Shown piece by piece: positions 26,739 through 37,966 of a DNA stretch of 64,000 nucleotides. The notes under the pieces were generated by a model. That model did not search any database. It was not told where the DNA came from and saw nothing but the letters and a program-made list of their open reading frames with translations. A program made the translations under genes and the position numbers. This DNA comes from Psychrobacter immobilis (GTDB lineage Bacteria > Pseudomonadota > Gammaproteobacteria > Pseudomonadales > Moraxellaceae). The stretch is from assembly GCF_904846175.1 (NCBI RefSeq), contig NZ_CAJGZM010000004.1, positions 339,317-403,316 on the forward strand, in the 5' to 3' direction. Within the stretch, counting starts at the first letter, position 1, and each line of letters opens with the position of its first letter.

Positions 26739-27557
26739 TTAACGCCGACGTAGGAGCAATTGCGAGATAACCACTAAAATTAATGAAGCAACCAATAAAA
26801 TTGTCCCAATGGCATTAACTTCAGGTTTAAGTCCCACGCGCACCATAGAATAGATACGTAACGGTAAAATCTCATAGCTAGGACCAGTGACGAAGGTCGA
26901 TACCACCACATCATCGAGCGATAAGGTAAAGGCTAGCAACCAGCCAGCCATAACCGCTGGGAAAATCACTGGAATCAACACCGTACGTACCATCGTTGAT
27001 TCGCTAGCACCTAAATCTCGCGCCGCTTCCATCAAACGCTCGTCCAAACTGCTTAAGCGCGCAAAGACGGTAATGACCACAAACGGCAAGCAAAACGTAA
27101 TGTGCGCTAATAATAACGAAACGAAACCGAGTTGCAGGCCGATTAATAAAAACAGCGCCAATAGCGATATCGCTAAGACAATCTCAGGTGACATCATCAG
27201 CACAAATAACAAGCCATTTAGCAGCCCTTTACCGCGAAAGTCATAGCGATGTAGCGCCAGTGCGGTCAAGGTGCCGATAACGGTCGAAACTGTGGCGGCA
27301 ACTAAGCCCAAGACGATAGAATGCCAAAAGGCGTCAAGCATTGCTTGGTTATTAAATAACGACTCGTACCACTTTAAACTAAAGCCGCCCCAGTTATAAC
27401 CGATTTTTGACTTATTAAAGGACATCACCACCAAAACGATGATGGGCAGATATAATAAAGTGTAAATCAGGCCGAGGTAGCCTTTGGCAGCAATATTACC
27501 TAATTTGATAGGGCGTTTATTTTTAATTGGAGTATTATTCAGTGAACTATCAGACAT
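26739..27557 (-). CDS. potC: Spermidine/putrescine ABC transporter permease PotC
   Basis: The 272-aa inner-membrane protein has six likely helices and the permease EAA loop LMEAARDLGASESTMVRTVLIPVIFPA. KWYESLFNNQAMLDAFWHSI fits PotC. Its ATG overlaps the potB stop by one base (TAATG), so translation is coupled. It ends the potABC operon. There is no potD next to it. Confidence 0.93.
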   Translation of the reverse strand: MSDSSLNNTPIKNKRPIKLGNIAAKGYLGLIYTLLYLPIIVLVVMSFNKSKIGYNWGGFSLKWYESLFNNQAMLDAFWHSIVLGLVAATVSTVIGTLTALALHRYDFRGKGLLNGLLFVLMMSPEIVLAISLLALFLLIGLQLGFVSLLLAHITFCLPFVVITVFARLSSLDERLMEAARDLGASESTMVRTVLIPVIFPAVMAGWLLAFTLSLDDVVVSTFVTGPSYEILPLRIYSMVRVGLKPEVNAIGTILLVASLILVVISQLLLRRR

Positions 27558-28465
27558 TAGGCCACCTCGTTAAAGTCAGTCTTGCCAATACGGCGGCTAC
27601 TGGCGCGATAAGCGAGTAATAATACCGCCATCGCAAGGGTCAATAGCACACTGGCGGCGGCACCAAACGGCCAATCACGCGCATCCAAAAACTGGTTTTT
27701 AATAATATTACCGACCAACAAGTTACGCGAGCCACCCAAAATATCGGCGACATAAAACATCCCCATCGCTGGTAATAATACCAACAGCACCCCTGAGATA
27801 ATCCCCGGTGTCGTTAATGGTAGTACCACGTGCCAAAAGGTTTGTCGTTTTGAAGCACCCAAATCTTGCGAGGCGAGCAGCATATCATTGCGCAAATCGC
27901 TAAATACTGCATAGAGTGGCAGCACCATGAAGGGAAATAATAAATAGGTTAAACCGGCAATGACCGCGCCTTGGGTATATAAAATATCAATGGGGGCATC
28001 GATAATTCCGATTGCTAATAAGGATTTGTTAATCAAGCCATTACTGGCAAATAATAGTTTTAGCGCATAAGTCCGTACCAAAGAGTTGGTCCAAAATGGC
28101 AGTATTAGCATGAGCATCAACAGAGGCTGCCAGCGTTTATCAACTCTTGATACAAACCAAGCAAAGGGGTAGCCAAGTAGTAAGCAGATAACCGTAGTGA
28201 TGCCAGCCATCCATAATGAATGTACAAAGACATCAAAATAAAGCGGGTCAATCATGCGTACGTAGCTGTCGATAGTGACCGGCAAACTAATAAAAGCGGT
28301 GCTATCACGGGTCAAAAAGCTAACGGCAATCACCAGTATATTTGGCAATAACGCAAAGATGAGCAGCCAGCCCCAAATTAGCCATAGCGTTGCGGTACGA
28401 AAAGGGCTTCTGTTGCTCAAGCTTTTATTATTTGATTTTCTATTACTTAAGTTAGTACGTGCCAT
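27557..28465 (-). CDS. potB: Spermidine/putrescine ABC transporter permease PotB
   Basis: The 302-aa permease matches PotB: IAVSFLTRDSTAFI, YPFAWFVSRVDK, LILPFWTNSLVRTYALK and DLGASKRQTFWHVVLPLTTPGI (EAA loop). It has about six membrane segments after a basic Asn/Ser-rich N-terminus. It overlaps potA at its start and potC at its end by single bases. It forms the channel with PotC. Confidence 0.94.
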   Translation of the reverse strand: MARTNLSNRKSNNKSLSNRSPFRTATLWLIWGWLLIFALLPNILVIAVSFLTRDSTAFISLPVTIDSYVRMIDPLYFDVFVHSLWMAGITTVICLLLGYPFAWFVSRVDKRWQPLLMLMLILPFWTNSLVRTYALKLLFASNGLINKSLLAIGIIDAPIDILYTQGAVIAGLTYLLFPFMVLPLYAVFSDLRNDMLLASQDLGASKRQTFWHVVLPLTTPGIISGVLLVLLPAMGMFYVADILGGSRNLLVGNIIKNQFLDARDWPFGAAASVLLTLAMAVLLLAYRASSRRIGKTDFNEVA

Positions 28466-29739
28466 TAGCTGATATCCTTTTGGGCAGCTAATTTGCTAGT
28501 ACTATTATTCATCCCATTATCAATACCGCTATCAAGCGTATCTTCTTCTGGCAACACCCATTCCCAGCCATCTACCCATGACACTTTAACGCCTTCATTA
28601 AGCTTATAATCAAAACTTGGGTCATCTTCATCAAAGAATTCCGAGGCTTTAATAATATGCCCGTTTGTTAGCTCAATAATAGAGTCTAAAGTGCTGCCTT
28701 TATAATTACTCTCAATCACGCGCCCTAATAAACCACTATGCTCTTGATCATTGGGGTCATAAATGCGCAAATCTTCTGGACGCAATAGTAAATTAACGAT
28801 ATCGCCGACTTGTACGTCATTGGCAAAGTCAGGACGGCGCAGATTACGTAAGGTCGTCGCACCCTCTTGCGCTTGTGCCTCGCACACTTCGACCTCAATA
28901 CGCCCATTGGTCACACGACCATCGCGATCGGGCTGCTCAGGATAAACACCTTTGACTTCCGCCTTAAACAAGTTGGTCTCACCGATAAATTTGGCGGTAA
29001 ATAAATTGGCGGGGGTTTCATAAATCTCAATCGGCGTGCCAATTTGCTGAAATCTGCCGTCTTTCATTACCGCAATGCGGTCTGACATCGACAGCGCTTC
29101 TTCTTGATCATGGGTGACAAAGACAAAAGTAATGCCAAGCTCACGTTGCAGACGTTTAAGCTCAGATTGCATTTGTAGGCGCAGCTTATGGTCGAGCGCC
29201 GATAAAGGCTCATCGAGCAATAATAGTTTAGGGCGATTAATAACGGCGCGCGCAATCGCCACCCGTTGCTGCTGACCACCGGATAAATCTTGCGGTCGAC
29301 GATTGGCCAAATGCTCAAGCTGTACCATCGCCAGCATCTCACGCACGCGCGTTTGAATCTCATCTTTTGGGACTTTTTTGAGCTTAAGCCCATAAGCGAC
29401 GTTTTGCGCCACCGTCATATGCGGAAATAACGCATATTGCTGAAACACGGTATTGACCGGACGCTTATCGGCTGGCAAGCCTGCCATTTGCATGCCATCA
29501 AGATAAATCGCCCCAGCGTTGGGCTGCTCAAAACCAGCAATTAAGCGTAGCAATGTCGTCTTACCGCAGCCTGATGGACCAAGCAGGGTTATAAACTCAC
29601 CATGCTGAATATCAAGGTTGATGTCCTTTAAGACTTCGGTTTGATCATAGATTTTTTGTAGACCAGTCAGTTGTAGCAGTACCTTGTCAGGATTGGGCGA
29701 TACAGGTGTGGTTTGCGGGTTTATATTCGATTCGGTCAT
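28465..29739 (-). CDS. potA: Polyamine ABC transporter ATPase PotA
   Basis: The 424-aa ATPase carries Walker A (GPSGCGKTT), signature LSGGQQQR, Walker [16 protein letters not shown] and an H-loop VTHDQEEA. The C-terminal TOBE region ([41 protein letters not shown]) is PotA-specific and separates it from PotG. It is the first gene of potA-potB-potC, which import spermidine or putrescine. It has an acidic Asn/Ser tail of about 25 residues not usual in PotA. Confidence 0.95.
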   Translation of the reverse strand: MTESNINPQTTPVSPNPDKVLLQLTGLQKIYDQTEVLKDINLDIQHGEFITLLGPSGCGKTTLLRLIAGFEQPNAGAIYLDGMQMAGLPADKRPVNTVFQQYALFPHMTVAQNVAYGLKLKKVPKDEIQTRVREMLAMVQLEHLANRRPQDLSGGQQQRVAIARAVINRPKLLLLDEPLSALDHKLRLQMQSELKRLQRELGITFVFVTHDQEEALSMSDRIAVMKDGRFQQIGTPIEIYETPANLFTAKFIGETNLFKAEVKGVYPEQPDRDGRVTNGRIEVEVCEAQAQEGATTLRNLRRPDFANDVQVGDIVNLLLRPEDLRIYDPNDQEHSGLLGRVIESNYKGSTLDSIIELTNGHIIKASEFFDEDDPSFDYKLNEGVKVSWVDGWEWVLPEEDTLDSGIDNGMNNSTSKLAAQKDIS

Positions 29740-30166
29740 AAGGTTGGTTCCTAAAACACCAAATGCTCAGTAGCGCTACAATACTAGTTACTGGCAGCAA
29801 TTTACATGTTGTTAAGTATGGCGATAAGCGATGGCTATATATGAAGTCTGGTTGCTGCGTATTATAACAAACCCTTGCTATAAGTCAGTGCAAGTTCGTT
29901 ATCGGTTGTTTGGTTTAGGTTGTTAAAGAAAAAAATAGGCAAAATAAAATCAGCTTGAAATATAGCGCCCTTAGAATAAAGAATTTTTACCGTTTTTTTG
30001 GCTTGGTTGCTATACAATAATTTTGTGTATGCTAAATACAAGGATATTTGCGATAGCAAACGGCCAAGCTTAAAAGATAAGCTTAGCTGCAAAAGTAATT
30101 TAAAGTAGAAAACAGAATGCTAGAGCAATTTATAATTTAAACTATTTTGATAAACAAGGACTCCTT
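29740..30166. other. Intergenic region between potA and carbonic anhydrase
   Basis: About 430 AT-rich bases. A minus-strand open frame of 76 codons exists here, but its composition is like random AT-rich sequence and I do not call it. Divergent promoters should lie here. Confidence 0.4.
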
Positions 30167-30805
30167 ATGCCTAACAGTAACCGCCCAAAAACTGGTCAAG
30201 AAGCACTGGCACTACTCAAAGAAGGTAATGTGCGCTACGTGGAAAGTTTGACCAGTACTGACCCCTGTATGCAAAAACGTCCTGAGCTGATCAATAATCA
30301 AGACCCTTTAGCGATTATTTTGGGTTGCTCAGATGCCCGCGTACCGGTTGAGATTGTGTTTGATCAAGGTTTGGGCGATTTGTTTGTCATACGCGTGGCA
30401 GGCAATGTGGTTGCGCCATCGCAAATTGGTTCGGTTGAGTTTGCCGCCGAAAAATTTGGCACTAAGTTGGTGGTGGTCCTTGGACATTCACATTGCGGCG
30501 CTGTGACCGCGTGTGTTGAGGCGCTGATTAATCCTGAGCAAAACTACTCACCAAACTTACAGTCAATCGTCGATCGTATTCGCCCGAGTGTCTATAATTT
30601 GCATGAGCTAGCTACTGCAAATGGTCAAGATGTCGATGCGGATGAGCTGGTCGATCGCTCTATTCGTGCCAATGTGCGCATGTCGGTAAGCCAATTAAAG
30701 CACGGTTCGCGTGCCTTAGAAGACTTAACCAATAGCGGTCAGTTACTCGTCGTTGGTGCCGAATATAATTTAGAGACTGGAAAAGTACGGTTTTTAGACG
30801 CTTAA
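30167..30805 (+). CDS. Beta-class carbonic anhydrase
   Basis: The 212-aa zinc enzyme interconverts CO2 and bicarbonate. Zinc ligands and dyad: C54, D56 and R58 in GCSDARVP, and H107 and C110 in GHSHCGAV. RVAGNVVAPSQIGSVEFAAEKFGTKLVVVLGH is the family core. It is cytosolic with no signal peptide. The gene stands alone, with gloA downstream. Confidence 0.95.
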   Translation: MPNSNRPKTGQEALALLKEGNVRYVESLTSTDPCMQKRPELINNQDPLAIILGCSDARVPVEIVFDQGLGDLFVIRVAGNVVAPSQIGSVEFAAEKFGTKLVVVLGHSHCGAVTACVEALINPEQNYSPNLQSIVDRIRPSVYNLHELATANGQDVDADELVDRSIRANVRMSVSQLKHGSRALEDLTNSGQLLVVGAEYNLETGKVRFLDA

Positions 30806-30904
30806 TAGTCATTTATTATTAATTATTTACGATAGTGGGTACGCTTTAACATCGAGAACGTATCTGCTATTAACGATTAAAAATACTTAGATATTGGAAA
30901 AATT

Positions 30905-31489
30905 ATGACTGATTTAGAAAATTTAAATAGCAACCAAGAAGCTATTAACCAAAAAATGATAGCTCAACCTGAAAGCAGCGTAAAAGCAGAAGGCGTTCAG
31001 CCTATTTCAGCTCAGACAGTAGGTTATACGTTCAACCACACCATGCTACGCGTAAAAGACCCTGTCAAATCATTGGCTTTTTATACCGGTGTCTTAGGGA
31101 TGACGTTATTGGCGGTGAAAAAATTCCCAGCGATGGGTTTTGATTTATATTTTTTAGCCAAGTTGACTGACAGCGAGCGTGATAATTTACCCGCTGGTGA
31201 TGACTTAGAGATTTTCGCCTTCCGTCAGCGCGGTATTTTAGAGTTAACTCATAACTATGGCACTGAAACCCAAGCGGATTTTAGTTATCACGATGGCAAT
31301 GGTGAACCACAAGGTTTTGGTCATATTTGCTTTAGTGTGCCAAGCCTTGATGAGGCGGTTGCTTGGTTTGATAAAAACAACGTTGATTTTAAAAAACGTC
31401 CTGAAGACGGTAGTATGAAAAATATCGCCTTTATCAAAGACGTTGACGGTTACTGGATTGAAATTGTGCAAGCGGATTTAATGGGCTAA
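30905..31489 (+). CDS. gloA: Lactoylglutathione lyase (glyoxalase I)
   Basis: The 194-aa protein converts the hemithioacetal of methylglyoxal and glutathione to lactoylglutathione. Family motifs: NHTMLRVKDPVKSLAFYTGVLGMTLL, LELTHNYGTE, GFGHICFSVPSLDEA and KDVDGYWIEIVQ, with the metal ligands His, Glu, His and Glu. It is longer than the 135-aa E. coli enzyme, with 40 extra N-terminal residues and an insertion before LELTHN, as in the pseudomonad and eukaryotic type. Confidence 0.95.
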   Translation: MTDLENLNSNQEAINQKMIAQPESSVKAEGVQPISAQTVGYTFNHTMLRVKDPVKSLAFYTGVLGMTLLAVKKFPAMGFDLYFLAKLTDSERDNLPAGDDLEIFAFRQRGILELTHNYGTETQADFSYHDGNGEPQGFGHICFSVPSLDEAVAWFDKNNVDFKKRPEDGSMKNIAFIKDVDGYWIEIVQADLMG

Positions 31490-31563
31490 TTTTTAAAAGC
31501 TTGATAAGCTTATTAATAATATGGATTACTCTAAACCAGTTTGTATATTTTAAAAATCATCAA

Positions 31564-31600
31564 TAAAAAAGCCGCTATATTAAATATAGCGGCTTTTTTG
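31564..31600. terminator. Bidirectional terminator between gloA and the class II cytochrome c gene
   Basis: Ten-base-pair perfect stem 31571-31580/31584-31593 with a three-base loop, flanked by A and T runs. Confidence 0.92.
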
Positions 31601-31620
31601 TGTCTGTGAAGCAAAACTAG

Positions 31621-32091
31621 TTAGTCTTTTTTCACTTTAAAATCGGTGTGGCATGATTTACAGCTGTCACCGACTTGTCCAAGCGCTGGCAGGACTTGAT
31701 CGACACTGGTCGCTGTTTGTGCAACGGTATTTAACTCAGCTGTGGCTTTTTGGAAGTCATCTGCTTCTGCGTGGAAACCGTCAACGTTGCTCCAAACGGC
31801 TTCAGTGGCATTACCCATAGCTTCTTTATTTTCAAAATGACTCCAAGGACTGGCCGAATCTTTTGCTAAAAATGCCGCTTGCTCTTTAAATACTTCGGCA
31901 TCAAATGTATCTGGTGCTTCAGCCATATCGCCCATGATGCCCATCGCATCGCCCCAGCTTTTCATGCTGTCTTGACGCGCTTTAACGTCCGGGTCAACTG
32001 GTGTGCTACAAGCCGTTATACCTAATGCAGCTGCCATCAAGGTGATGCCGACGATAGACTTGAATGATTTATTATTAGAAACCTGTGCCAT
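31621..32091 (-). CDS. Class II cytochrome c (cytochrome c'/c556-like) lipoprotein
   Basis: The 156-aa protein has a lipoprotein signal ending GITACSTP and a four-helix bundle with the haem site near the C-terminus, CKSCH (C144, C147, H148), the mark of class II cytochromes. The helices (KEQAAFLAKDS...SHFENKEAMGNATEAVWSNVDGF) fit the family. Membrane anchoring by lipid is a departure from soluble c'. The role may be NO binding or electron transfer; it cannot be set from sequence. Confidence 0.88.
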   Translation of the reverse strand: MAQVSNNKSFKSIVGITLMAAALGITACSTPVDPDVKARQDSMKSWGDAMGIMGDMAEAPDTFDAEVFKEQAAFLAKDSASPWSHFENKEAMGNATEAVWSNVDGFHAEADDFQKATAELNTVAQTATSVDQVLPALGQVGDSCKSCHTDFKVKKD

Positions 32092-32260
32092 CTGTATTGC
32101 TCCTTTATACGTGGCTAATAAAAAGGTGCCGTGGCATCTGCATGCTCGCCACCTATTAAATTGCTACTATGAATATAAATGTTATGTTGTTGTTTTAAGT
32201 ATTAAAGACGACTATATCTGCTTAATAGGTAGTTTGTAATCCATATAGCTGTTGCTTAAA

Positions 32261-32297
32261 TAACAAGGGTCAGCATCTATCGCTGACCCTTGTTATT
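32261..32297 (-). terminator. Strong stem-loop downstream of hemF
   Basis: Fourteen-base-pair perfect stem 32261-32274/32282-32295 with a seven-base loop. It lies about 80 bases past the hemF stop. The T run is weak on both strands, so it might protect mRNA rather than only terminate. Confidence 0.7.
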
Positions 32298-32376
32298 TTA
32301 TAGCTAATATAGATTAAAAATGGCTATGACCAATGCAGAAATTAACACCGTCTGTGGTTTATTATGCCAATGATGA

Positions 32377-33414
<1,038 letters not shown>

Positions 33415-33417
33415 TTA

Positions 33418-34125
33418 CTATTTATTAAGGTGTAAGGCAGTATTGAAGTCTTTATCAAACAGATGCCCCATCCGGTCACGTTTAGTCGCTAGATACTCAG
33501 CATTCATATCGTTAACCCCAACCAATAAAGGCACGCGCTCAACGACATTGATACCGTGCTCGGTTAAGTAAGCGACTTTATCGGGATTATTGGTAATCAG
33601 GCGCACGCTATCGACGCCGACATGAGCAAGCATCGGTCCGCACATATCATAAACGCGCGCATCAGCCGGTAAACCTAACATAAGATTGGCATCTAAGGTA
33701 TCATGACCTTGATCTTGCAAGGCGTAAGCACGGATTTTATTGGTCAGGCCAATCCCGCGACCTTCTTGGCGCAAGTATAATATCGCCCCGCAGCCCGTTT
33801 CTTGTATCGCTTGCATGGCAGTATTAAGTTGGGGACCACAATCGCATTTTAATGAACTAAATGCGTCGCCAGTGAGACATTCTGAATGGATACGTATTAG
33901 TGGCACAGGGCGCTCTGCTAACGATTGATCTTTTTGGTTTGATGCCATGTCAGCGCGATTTAAATTATCAATGGCGGTGTCTGTAATAGAAGTGTCTTGA
34001 TTGACCACCGAAAGACCGACAGTAAGCATCACATGCTCTTGACCGTCTGCATTTTCAAAGATATGAATATCAAACTCGCCGTGACGAGTAGGTAGTTTGG
34101 CACTAGTGATAAATTGATATGACAT
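33418..34125 (-). CDS. ribA: GTP cyclohydrolase II
   Basis: I placed the start at 34125 (235 aa), where AGGA lies five bases upstream; an earlier ATG at 34149 has no ribosome site. RibA opens GTP for riboflavin synthesis. Zinc cysteines sit in [42 protein letters not shown] and ITNNPDKV are catalytic or GTP-binding segments. About 35 extra residues ([20 protein letters not shown]) are inserted before [11 protein letters not shown]. The single-domain form means RibB is encoded elsewhere. Confidence 0.95.
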   Translation of the reverse strand: MSYQFITSAKLPTRHGEFDIHIFENADGQEHVMLTVGLSVVNQDTSITDTAIDNLNRADMASNQKDQSLAERPVPLIRIHSECLTGDAFSSLKCDCGPQLNTAMQAIQETGCGAILYLRQEGRGIGLTNKIRAYALQDQGHDTLDANLMLGLPADARVYDMCGPMLAHVGVDSVRLITNNPDKVAYLTEHGINVVERVPLLVGVNDMNAEYLATKRDRMGHLFDKDFNTALHLNK

Positions 34126-34700
34126 TAATGTCCTGCATAAGCCGATCATCGTAACGCTAGAGGTCTGTTAAAGCTTTATAATAATAGCTAAAGTATTACA
34201 TAGTGCTTGATTAAAACAGCATCAGAATGCTGTTTAGTGGAAATACACACAAAGTTCACAGACGGCGCACGATGATTAAAGCGACAATTAAAAATAAATG
34301 CTATTATGCCATACTATTTTGACGGATACAGTGACAAGTCTTTGTCCTTACATTACTATGTCGTCACCAATGTTCGCTATCCATACAAAATTATTAAATA
34401 TCATTATCAAACATTATTATTAAACATTGTCATAAAGCAGCATCAGGATTTATAACAGCATTGGTCACCATCTTTATAACTGCCTTTAGCGTTATAAGAT
34501 TAAAGCTAGCGCCTTATATTAAATAGCGCATTTTTCGTTATTCACAGTTGTGTTAAAGGCTGTACTAATAAACATATAGTCGATGGCATTTATCCGTTTA
34601 TGATGTCAGCACTATTATTAACGCCACTTAGATTATTACTAGTGATAGCCACTGTCTAAGGTCGCATCTTGTCAGCAGATTGGTAGGTATCGTACGTTTT
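34126..34700. other. Long spacer between ribA and dxs
   Basis: About 570 bases, AT-rich, with no credible gene. The middle (about 34390-34435) repeats AAACATTATTATT-like units. No FMN riboswitch was recognised. Promoters for both divergent genes should lie here. Confidence 0.4.
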
Positions 34701-36749
34701 ATGCAGCAGTCAACTCATTCCCCACAGTCTAAGTCATTATCTGCGTCAGCCATTGATTCTGCTGCACCGCTATCAAACCTGCAAAAAACATATGCAGCAA
34801 TTCCGCGTGAGCGTCCGCATACGCCACTACTTGATACGGTAGACGCACCGATTGACTTGAAGGCGTTTAGCGCAAGTCAGCTAATTACATTGGCGGATGA
34901 GCTACGGCTTTTCCTGCTCTATTCAGCGGGTCAAAGTGGCGGTCATTTCGGGGCCAATTTAGGCGTGATTGAGTTGACCATTGCGCTGCATTATCTGTTG
35001 GATGCGCCGCAAGATCAGATTGTTTGGGACGTAGGTCATCAAGCCTATGCTCATAAAGTACTGACTGGTCGCCGTGATAAGCTTGGCACCATTCGCTCAA
35101 AAGACGGTTTAACCGCTTTTCCAGAACGCGCTGAGTCGGTCTACGATACTTTTGGGGTTGGTCATTCATCGACGTCCATCTCAGCAGCTTTGGGCATGAG
35201 CTTGGCGCTTCGTTATCAAGGCATTGCACAAACGGTTGCGTGTATTATTGGCGATGGGGCGATGACCGGCGGCATGGCATTTGAAGCGATGAACGATGCC
35301 GTACAACAAGATGCTGATTTGCTCGTGATTTTAAATGACAATGATATGTCAATATCTTGCTCTATCGGTGGTTTTTCGCGGCATTTAGCGACGTTATGGG
35401 AGTCAGGGTATCAGGTTGATATCTCTGATGCAGGCGAGCCAATATTATGCAAGCGCCCTGATATGCAAGCCTATGACCGCCGTAAGCGTCATAATGAGCT
35501 GCGCGATGTCCCGCAGCTAGAAGACAATATATTTAAGGCGATTGGCTTTACCTATTTTGGTCCGTTTGATGGGCATAATATCCCTGAGCTATTACGCGTG
35601 CTGTCGCTTGCCAAGCAATTAAAAGGCCCAGTGTTAGTCCATATTTATACTACTAAAGGTAAAGGTTTTGCTCCTGCAGAATTAGATCCAGTTGGCTATC
35701 ACGCTATTAGTAGATTGCCTGCTGAAGATAGCGAGAAGAAAGCGGTAACAGCTAGCCTAACAACCAGCAAACCACTATTAAAATACTCGCAAGTCTTTGG
35801 GCAGTTCTTATGTGATAAAGCCGCTACTGACGATAAGCTGCTTGCCATTACCCCAGCCATGGAAGAAGGCTCGGGGATGATTGAGTTTGCGCGTCAATTT
35901 CCCAAGCGTTTTTTTGATGTAGCAATTGCTGAACAACACGCGGTAACTTTAGCAGGCGGGATGGCAACCCAAGGCGTCAAACCTGTCGTAGCGATTTATT
36001 CAACCTTTTTGCAGCGTGGTTACGATCAGCTCATTCATGATGTCGCTCTACAAAACCTTGATGTGATGTTTGCTATTGATCGCGCCGGTTTGGTCGGAGA
36101 AGATGGCGCAACCCATGCCGGCGTATTCGATTTTGCCTTTTTACGCTGCGTGCCGAACATGTTGATTGCGGCGCCAAAAGATGAAAACGAATGTTATCAC
36201 TTGCTGAATACTTGCTATGAATATCAAGGCTGTACAGCAGTACGCTATCCGCGCGGTGTTGGTACAGGTGCTATTATAAAGCAACCTGTACAACTTTATC
36301 CTATTGGCAAAGCGGTAGTAGAATCGGTATTAGGTCAAGATGATGCCCCTAATAAATTGGCGTTATTAGCCTTTGGTACTATGGTTGATACAGCTCAGCA
36401 AGCCGCAGAAAGTCTGATTAACGATAATATAAAGTCAGACTGTCAGATACATGTGGTTAATATGCGCTGGGTAAAACCTTTAGATACCCATTTGCTCGAA
36501 ACCTTAATCGAGCAAGGCATCACTCATATAGCTACTCTAGAAGAGCACACGATTATGGGCGGCGCGGGCAGCGCGGTAAATGAGTACTTACTTAACGAAT
36601 CGCCAGCATTCAAGAATAGCCGCCCAGCAATCTGTAATATTGGTATCCCTGATCGTTTTGTCGCTCATGGTTCGCAAGCAGAGCAAATGGCTGACTGTGG
36701 TTTGGATGTTGCAGGAGTCGTCAGTCAGCTCCAGCAATTGCTAAAATAA
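34701..36749 (+). CDS. dxs: 1-deoxy-D-xylulose-5-phosphate synthase
   Basis: I prefer the ATG at 34701 (682 aa) over a TTG seven codons earlier with no ribosome site. The enzyme condenses pyruvate and glyceraldehyde 3-phosphate with TPP, starting isoprenoid synthesis and supplying thiamine and pyridoxal pathways. The TPP domain has [13 protein letters not shown]...NDNDMSIS, the N-terminus has [14 protein letters not shown] and [11 protein letters not shown], and the transketolase domain has [12 protein letters not shown] and [15 protein letters not shown]. Its leader of about 45 residues is longer than usual. Confidence 0.96.
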   Translation: MQQSTHSPQSKSLSASAIDSAAPLSNLQKTYAAIPRERPHTPLLDTVDAPIDLKAFSASQLITLADELRLFLLYSAGQSGGHFGANLGVIELTIALHYLLDAPQDQIVWDVGHQAYAHKVLTGRRDKLGTIRSKDGLTAFPERAESVYDTFGVGHSSTSISAALGMSLALRYQGIAQTVACIIGDGAMTGGMAFEAMNDAVQQDADLLVILNDNDMSISCSIGGFSRHLATLWESGYQVDISDAGEPILCKRPDMQAYDRRKRHNELRDVPQLEDNIFKAIGFTYFGPFDGHNIPELLRVLSLAKQLKGPVLVHIYTTKGKGFAPAELDPVGYHAISRLPAEDSEKKAVTASLTTSKPLLKYSQVFGQFLCDKAATDDKLLAITPAMEEGSGMIEFARQFPKRFFDVAIAEQHAVTLAGGMATQGVKPVVAIYSTFLQRGYDQLIHDVALQNLDVMFAIDRAGLVGEDGATHAGVFDFAFLRCVPNMLIAAPKDENECYHLLNTCYEYQGCTAVRYPRGVGTGAIIKQPVQLYPIGKAVVESVLGQDDAPNKLALLAFGTMVDTAQQAAESLINDNIKSDCQIHVVNMRWVKPLDTHLLETLIEQGITHIATLEEHTIMGGAGSAVNEYLLNESPAFKNSRPAICNIGIPDRFVAHGSQAEQMADCGLDVAGVVSQLQQLLK

Positions 36750-37047
36750 AACACTATAATCTATAAAAAATTGCTAAAATAGCGGATTGAAAAATAAAGT
36801 ATTTCTGTTCCTTGCTTAAACCTCGCCTACTTGCCGTAGGTGTGAATTATTTGACAACTTGGGCGGTACCACTGCTGGCAATCCTATATTTGGTTTGCTA
36901 GGCGGCTATGGTTTTTTACTATAAGTAATCACGACACTTGTTAATCAAGTAAGTTAAGCGTGAGTTTTGATGCAAGTTTTATTTTTCGTACATTTTATAA
37001 GTCACATCTCTTAAGTAGTATTCATTCATCAAGCAAATAGGTTATTT

Positions 37048-37875
37048 ATGGAACCCATGGTCGTCATCGCAGCGCGTGCTGCTGAAAAAGTCGGTAAAGA
37101 GATTTTATATGCGCATCAAAACCGCCACAAAATCGAGCTAGATATTGAGTCAAAAGGGCTTGATGGTTTGGTGACCCGCATTGATCGTTTCAGTGAAGAG
37201 CTGACGATTGAGACGTTAAAAGCCAGCTACCCAAATCACTCATTCTTGGGTGAAGAGTTTGGTATGCAAGAAGGTCGCGGTGAAGATGCTGACTGGTGCT
37301 GGATTATTGATCCACTAGATGGCACCAAAAACTTCGTCCATGGTGTGCCGCAGTTTTGCGTATCTATCGCTGTACAGCATAAAGGCGTTACTCAACACGG
37401 TGTTATTTATGATCCTGTGCGTGATGAGATGTTCTCTGCCAGCCGTGGTAAAGGCGCGCGTTTAAACCAACGCCGTATCAACGTCAGCGAGCGCAAAACA
37501 ATTGACGGCGGTCTATTTACCACTGGTCATCCGCTCGAGCGTAAACGTAATGGCGAAGTTATCTCTTATGCTAAACAGCATTTTGAAAGCTTACAAAAAA
37601 TCTCTGAAGAGGGCGGTCAAATTCGCCGTTTAGGGTCAGCTGCACTCGACTTGTGCTATGTGGCCGCTGGTCGTTTTGACGGTTATTTTGAGATGTCTAT
37701 CAAGCCGTGGGATATCGCTGCCGGTGAGCTTATCGTGACCGAAGCACGCGGTGTGGTCGTTGACCATACAGGCGCGCACAACTCGATGACCTCTGGCTCT
37801 ATCTTTGCTTGTAATATCAAGCTCTTGAAACCATTGATGCAAGTGGTCGTCCCAACGTGGGGTGATGCGGTATAG
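37048..37875 (+). CDS. suhB: Inositol monophosphatase family protein SuhB
   Basis: The 275-aa protein has the metal motif IIDPLDGTKNFVHG and FLGEEFG and the C-terminal WDIAAGELIVTEARG. SuhB hydrolyses inositol phosphates and also joins the rRNA antitermination complex in enterobacteria. The gene is alone, with 298 bases after dxs and a bidirectional terminator after it. Confidence 0.94.
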   Translation: MEPMVVIAARAAEKVGKEILYAHQNRHKIELDIESKGLDGLVTRIDRFSEELTIETLKASYPNHSFLGEEFGMQEGRGEDADWCWIIDPLDGTKNFVHGVPQFCVSIAVQHKGVTQHGVIYDPVRDEMFSASRGKGARLNQRRINVSERKTIDGGLFTTGHPLERKRNGEVISYAKQHFESLQKISEEGGQIRRLGSAALDLCYVAAGRFDGYFEMSIKPWDIAAGELIVTEARGVVVDHTGAHNSMTSGSIFACNIKLLKPLMQVVVPTWGDAV

Positions 37876-37928
37876 TTTTTACTGTTTAATGCTCTGACTT
37901 ATCAATAGTAAAACGTTAATACTAAAAA

Positions 37929-37966
37929 TAAAAAGCTGGTTCCGTTATGGAGCCAGCTTTTTTGTT
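37929..37966. terminator. Bidirectional terminator overlapping the wax synthase stop codon
   Basis: Stem 37931-37943/37949-37961 with one G-T pair and T and A runs on both sides. The wax synthase stop codon is at 37945-37947, inside the loop, so its last codons form one arm. Confidence 0.88.

Noticed and set aside
28465..29739. PotG (putrescine-specific ATPase)
   Set aside because: The C-terminal regulatory part and the permeases match the PotABC type rather than PotGHI.
29862..30092. 76-codon minus-strand open frame upstream of potA
   Set aside because: AT-rich, random-looking residues, no ribosome site, lies in the expected promoter region.
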